From NCBI GenBank assembly GCA_002793835.1, contig PFDW01000012.1, forward strand, positions 1 to 13,299: 13,299 nt of DNA. Direction: 5' to 3'. A program made the position numbers and the translations under genes. Below, piece by piece: positions 12,424 through 13,299 of this stretch (the stretch's first letter is position 1; every line of letters starts with the position of its first letter). The notes below the pieces were generated by a model. It saw nothing but the letters and a program-made list of their open reading frames with translations, made no database searches and was not told where the DNA came from. This stretch comes from Candidatus Portnoybacteria bacterium CG10_big_fil_rev_8_21_14_0_10_36_7. Lineage in GTDB: Bacteria; Patescibacteriota; Minisyncoccia; Portnoybacterales; PFDW01.

Positions 12424-12975
12424 ATGTTAATAACAATTTCGTCGTTGTTTAAATCAGCTACCGCTCAATCGTTAACTGGGTTTGTAACTAGTTGGGATAT
12501 TTTGTCATTGCTTATATTCGTTGGACTAGCAATCGGTGCTGGTTATTTTTTTGGGAAAAATAGGATTAACTTGATTTTAATTAGCGGATATTTCTCCTTT
12601 TTAATATTAAAAATCGTTCCTTGGGAGAGACTTTCTTTTATTGGCATCACCAAGCAACCTGACTCGACTGTCTCAATTTTTATTTTTTTTGCAATTATAG
12701 TTTTATTATTTTTAGCCTTGCCTCAATCTTTTTTTGGACTAAGGTCATCTAAAAAGGGAAAAGTTAAATTTTGGCAGCTATGGATTCATAGTATTTTGGT
12801 CTCTGGTTTTTTGGTGAGTGTGGTGTTCTCGTTTATGCCTGTTAAGGTTATTAATGATTTTTCGCCATTAGCCAAACAAATCTTTGTAGGCCAAGATAAA
12901 CAGTTTTTGTGGTTGATTTTACCCTTAATTGGTGCTACTATATTTCGACATCGTAAATATACGGTATCTGATTAG
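12424..12975 (+). CDS. Small multi-spanning membrane protein downstream of dnaJ
   Basis: A 183-aa protein starting five bases after the dnaJ stop, so very likely co-transcribed and translationally coupled. Predicted helices: about 24-44 (SWDILSLLIFVGLAIGAGYF), 50-66, 80-98 (very Phe/Ile/Leu-rich), 113-133 and 160-175. The short FGKNR after helix 1 and the W-D at its start recall small CvpA-like membrane proteins of Patescibacteria, but the match is too vague for a name. The C-terminus is basic and cytoplasmic-looking (FRHRKYTVSD). tRNA-Lys begins 6 bases after its stop. Function unknown. Confidence 0.8.
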   Translation: MLITISSLFKSATAQSLTGFVTSWDILSLLIFVGLAIGAGYFFGKNRINLILISGYFSFLILKIVPWERLSFIGITKQPDSTVSIFIFFAIIVLLFLALPQSFFGLRSSKKGKVKFWQLWIHSILVSGFLVSVVFSFMPVKVINDFSPLAKQIFVGQDKQFLWLILPLIGATIFRHRKYTVSD

Positions 12976-12981
12976 AATTTC

Positions 12982-13057
12982 GCGCCGGTAGCTCAGTCGG
13001 TAGAGCAGCTCCCTTTTAAGGAGACGGTCGAGGGTTCGATTCCCCCCCGGCGCACCA
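12982..13057 (+). tRNA. trnK: tRNA-Lys (anticodon TTT)
   Basis: A complete 76-nt cloverleaf with encoded CCA (13055-13057). The acceptor stem GCGCCGG/CCGGCGC is perfect. The D arm is GCTC/GAGC with loop AGTCGGTA. The anticodon loop CTTTTAA places TTT at 13015-13017 (Lys, reads AAA and AAG). The T arm is GAGGG with TTCGATT loop and CCCCC. Two non-pairs are seen: G27 with A43 at the base of the anticodon stem, and A50 with C64 in the T stem, within a run of seven C (13042-13048). Confidence 0.95.
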
Positions 13058-13299
13058 ATATCAAACTTTCAGATTTTTCCCCGATTAATTCGGCGGCACA
13101 ACGCGCCGCCTCATACGGCAAAATGGGGTTTCCGCGCGCGAAGCGCGATAATCAGTCAGCGTTCCGTTCAAAAAATGTTCGAGCGGAGCCGCGGGGCGGG
13201 TCAGTTTCGTTCAAAGTAGGTTCGCGCGAAGTGTATAATTACAGCACCAAATTGGACTTCGTGATTTTTTGATAGTCAGATCGTGGGCGGTCAAAACGG
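13058..13299. other. GC-rich, palindrome-rich intergenic block
   Basis: Composition changes abruptly after the tRNA. The block holds a GGCGGC/GCCGCC hairpin (13092-13110), CGCGC-GAA-GCGCG (about 13135-13147), a GC stretch around 13178-13200 and the perfect palindrome TTCGCGCGAA (13221-13230). A TATAAT at 13234-13239, with a weak TTCAAA 18 bases upstream, could start a transcript rightwards out of the window. A 49-codon frame from ATG 13123 to TGA 13272 (MGFPRAKRDNQSAFRSKNVR...) is open but has no ribosome binding site and unusual Arg/Ser-rich content, so I do not call it a gene. It may be a dispersed intergenic repeat or the leader of a neighbouring gene or RNA. Confidence 0.4.

Noticed and set aside
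13123..13272. 49-codon open frame (MGFPRAKRDNQ...) as a gene
   Set aside because: No ribosome binding site or promoter before it, it spans strong palindromes, and its Arg/Ser-rich composition is typical of chance frames in GC-rich DNA.

Overview
The window looks like a low-GC fragment of a Patescibacteria (Candidate Phyla Radiation, Parcubacteria-like) chromosome. The basis is a compact HrcA, DnaK with a Patescibacteria-style N-terminus, type IV pilin-like genes beginning with a class III leader and a KxRDxxR segment, a short AbrB-type protein ending in EDWKK, and many small unassigned membrane proteins. This placement is inferred from protein style, not from a marker search. The standard code is used: dnaK ends in TGA directly before a strong intrinsic terminator, which argues against the UGA-glycine lineages SR1/Gracilibacteria.

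Layout. 1-1067 (minus strand): the start of a gene leaving the window, then a CorA-type divalent cation transporter. 1159-2250: two pilin-like genes in tandem, the second broken by an in-frame TAA. 2370-3877: two paralogous genes built from 29-30-residue helical repeats, the first intact, the second with two nonsense codons and a frameshift. 3914-7861: the heat-shock cluster, a CIRCE operator, then hrcA and grpE, then a decayed 222-codon gene, then dnaK and its terminator. 7868-10200: an accessory island containing a 36-nt dyad, a 50-aa AbrB/MazE-like protein, a wrecked AAA ATPase with a TOPRIM start (OLD-like), a broken small membrane protein, and three small ORFs, two of which share a back-to-back promoter. 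10220-12975: a six-helix membrane protein, dnaJ, and a second membrane protein. 12982-13057: tRNA-Lys(TTT). 13058-13299: a GC-rich, palindrome-rich block with no convincing gene.

How it works together. HrcA, binding CIRCE over the -35 box of its own promoter, should repress hrcA-grpE. dnaK and dnaJ have no CIRCE nearby and appear to have their own promoter signals, so control of the four chaperone genes seems split. The conserved genes have almost no Shine-Dalgarno sequence, and several start within about 8-22 nt of a -10 box, suggesting short-leader or leaderless mRNAs. Accessory genes often carry clear AAGGAG-like sites.

The most notable signals are the amount of gene decay around intact housekeeping genes (five broken loci, with every nonsense codon explicable by a single C-to-T or G-to-A transition), the helical-repeat paralogs, the OLD-like defence remnant, and the divergent small-ORF module.
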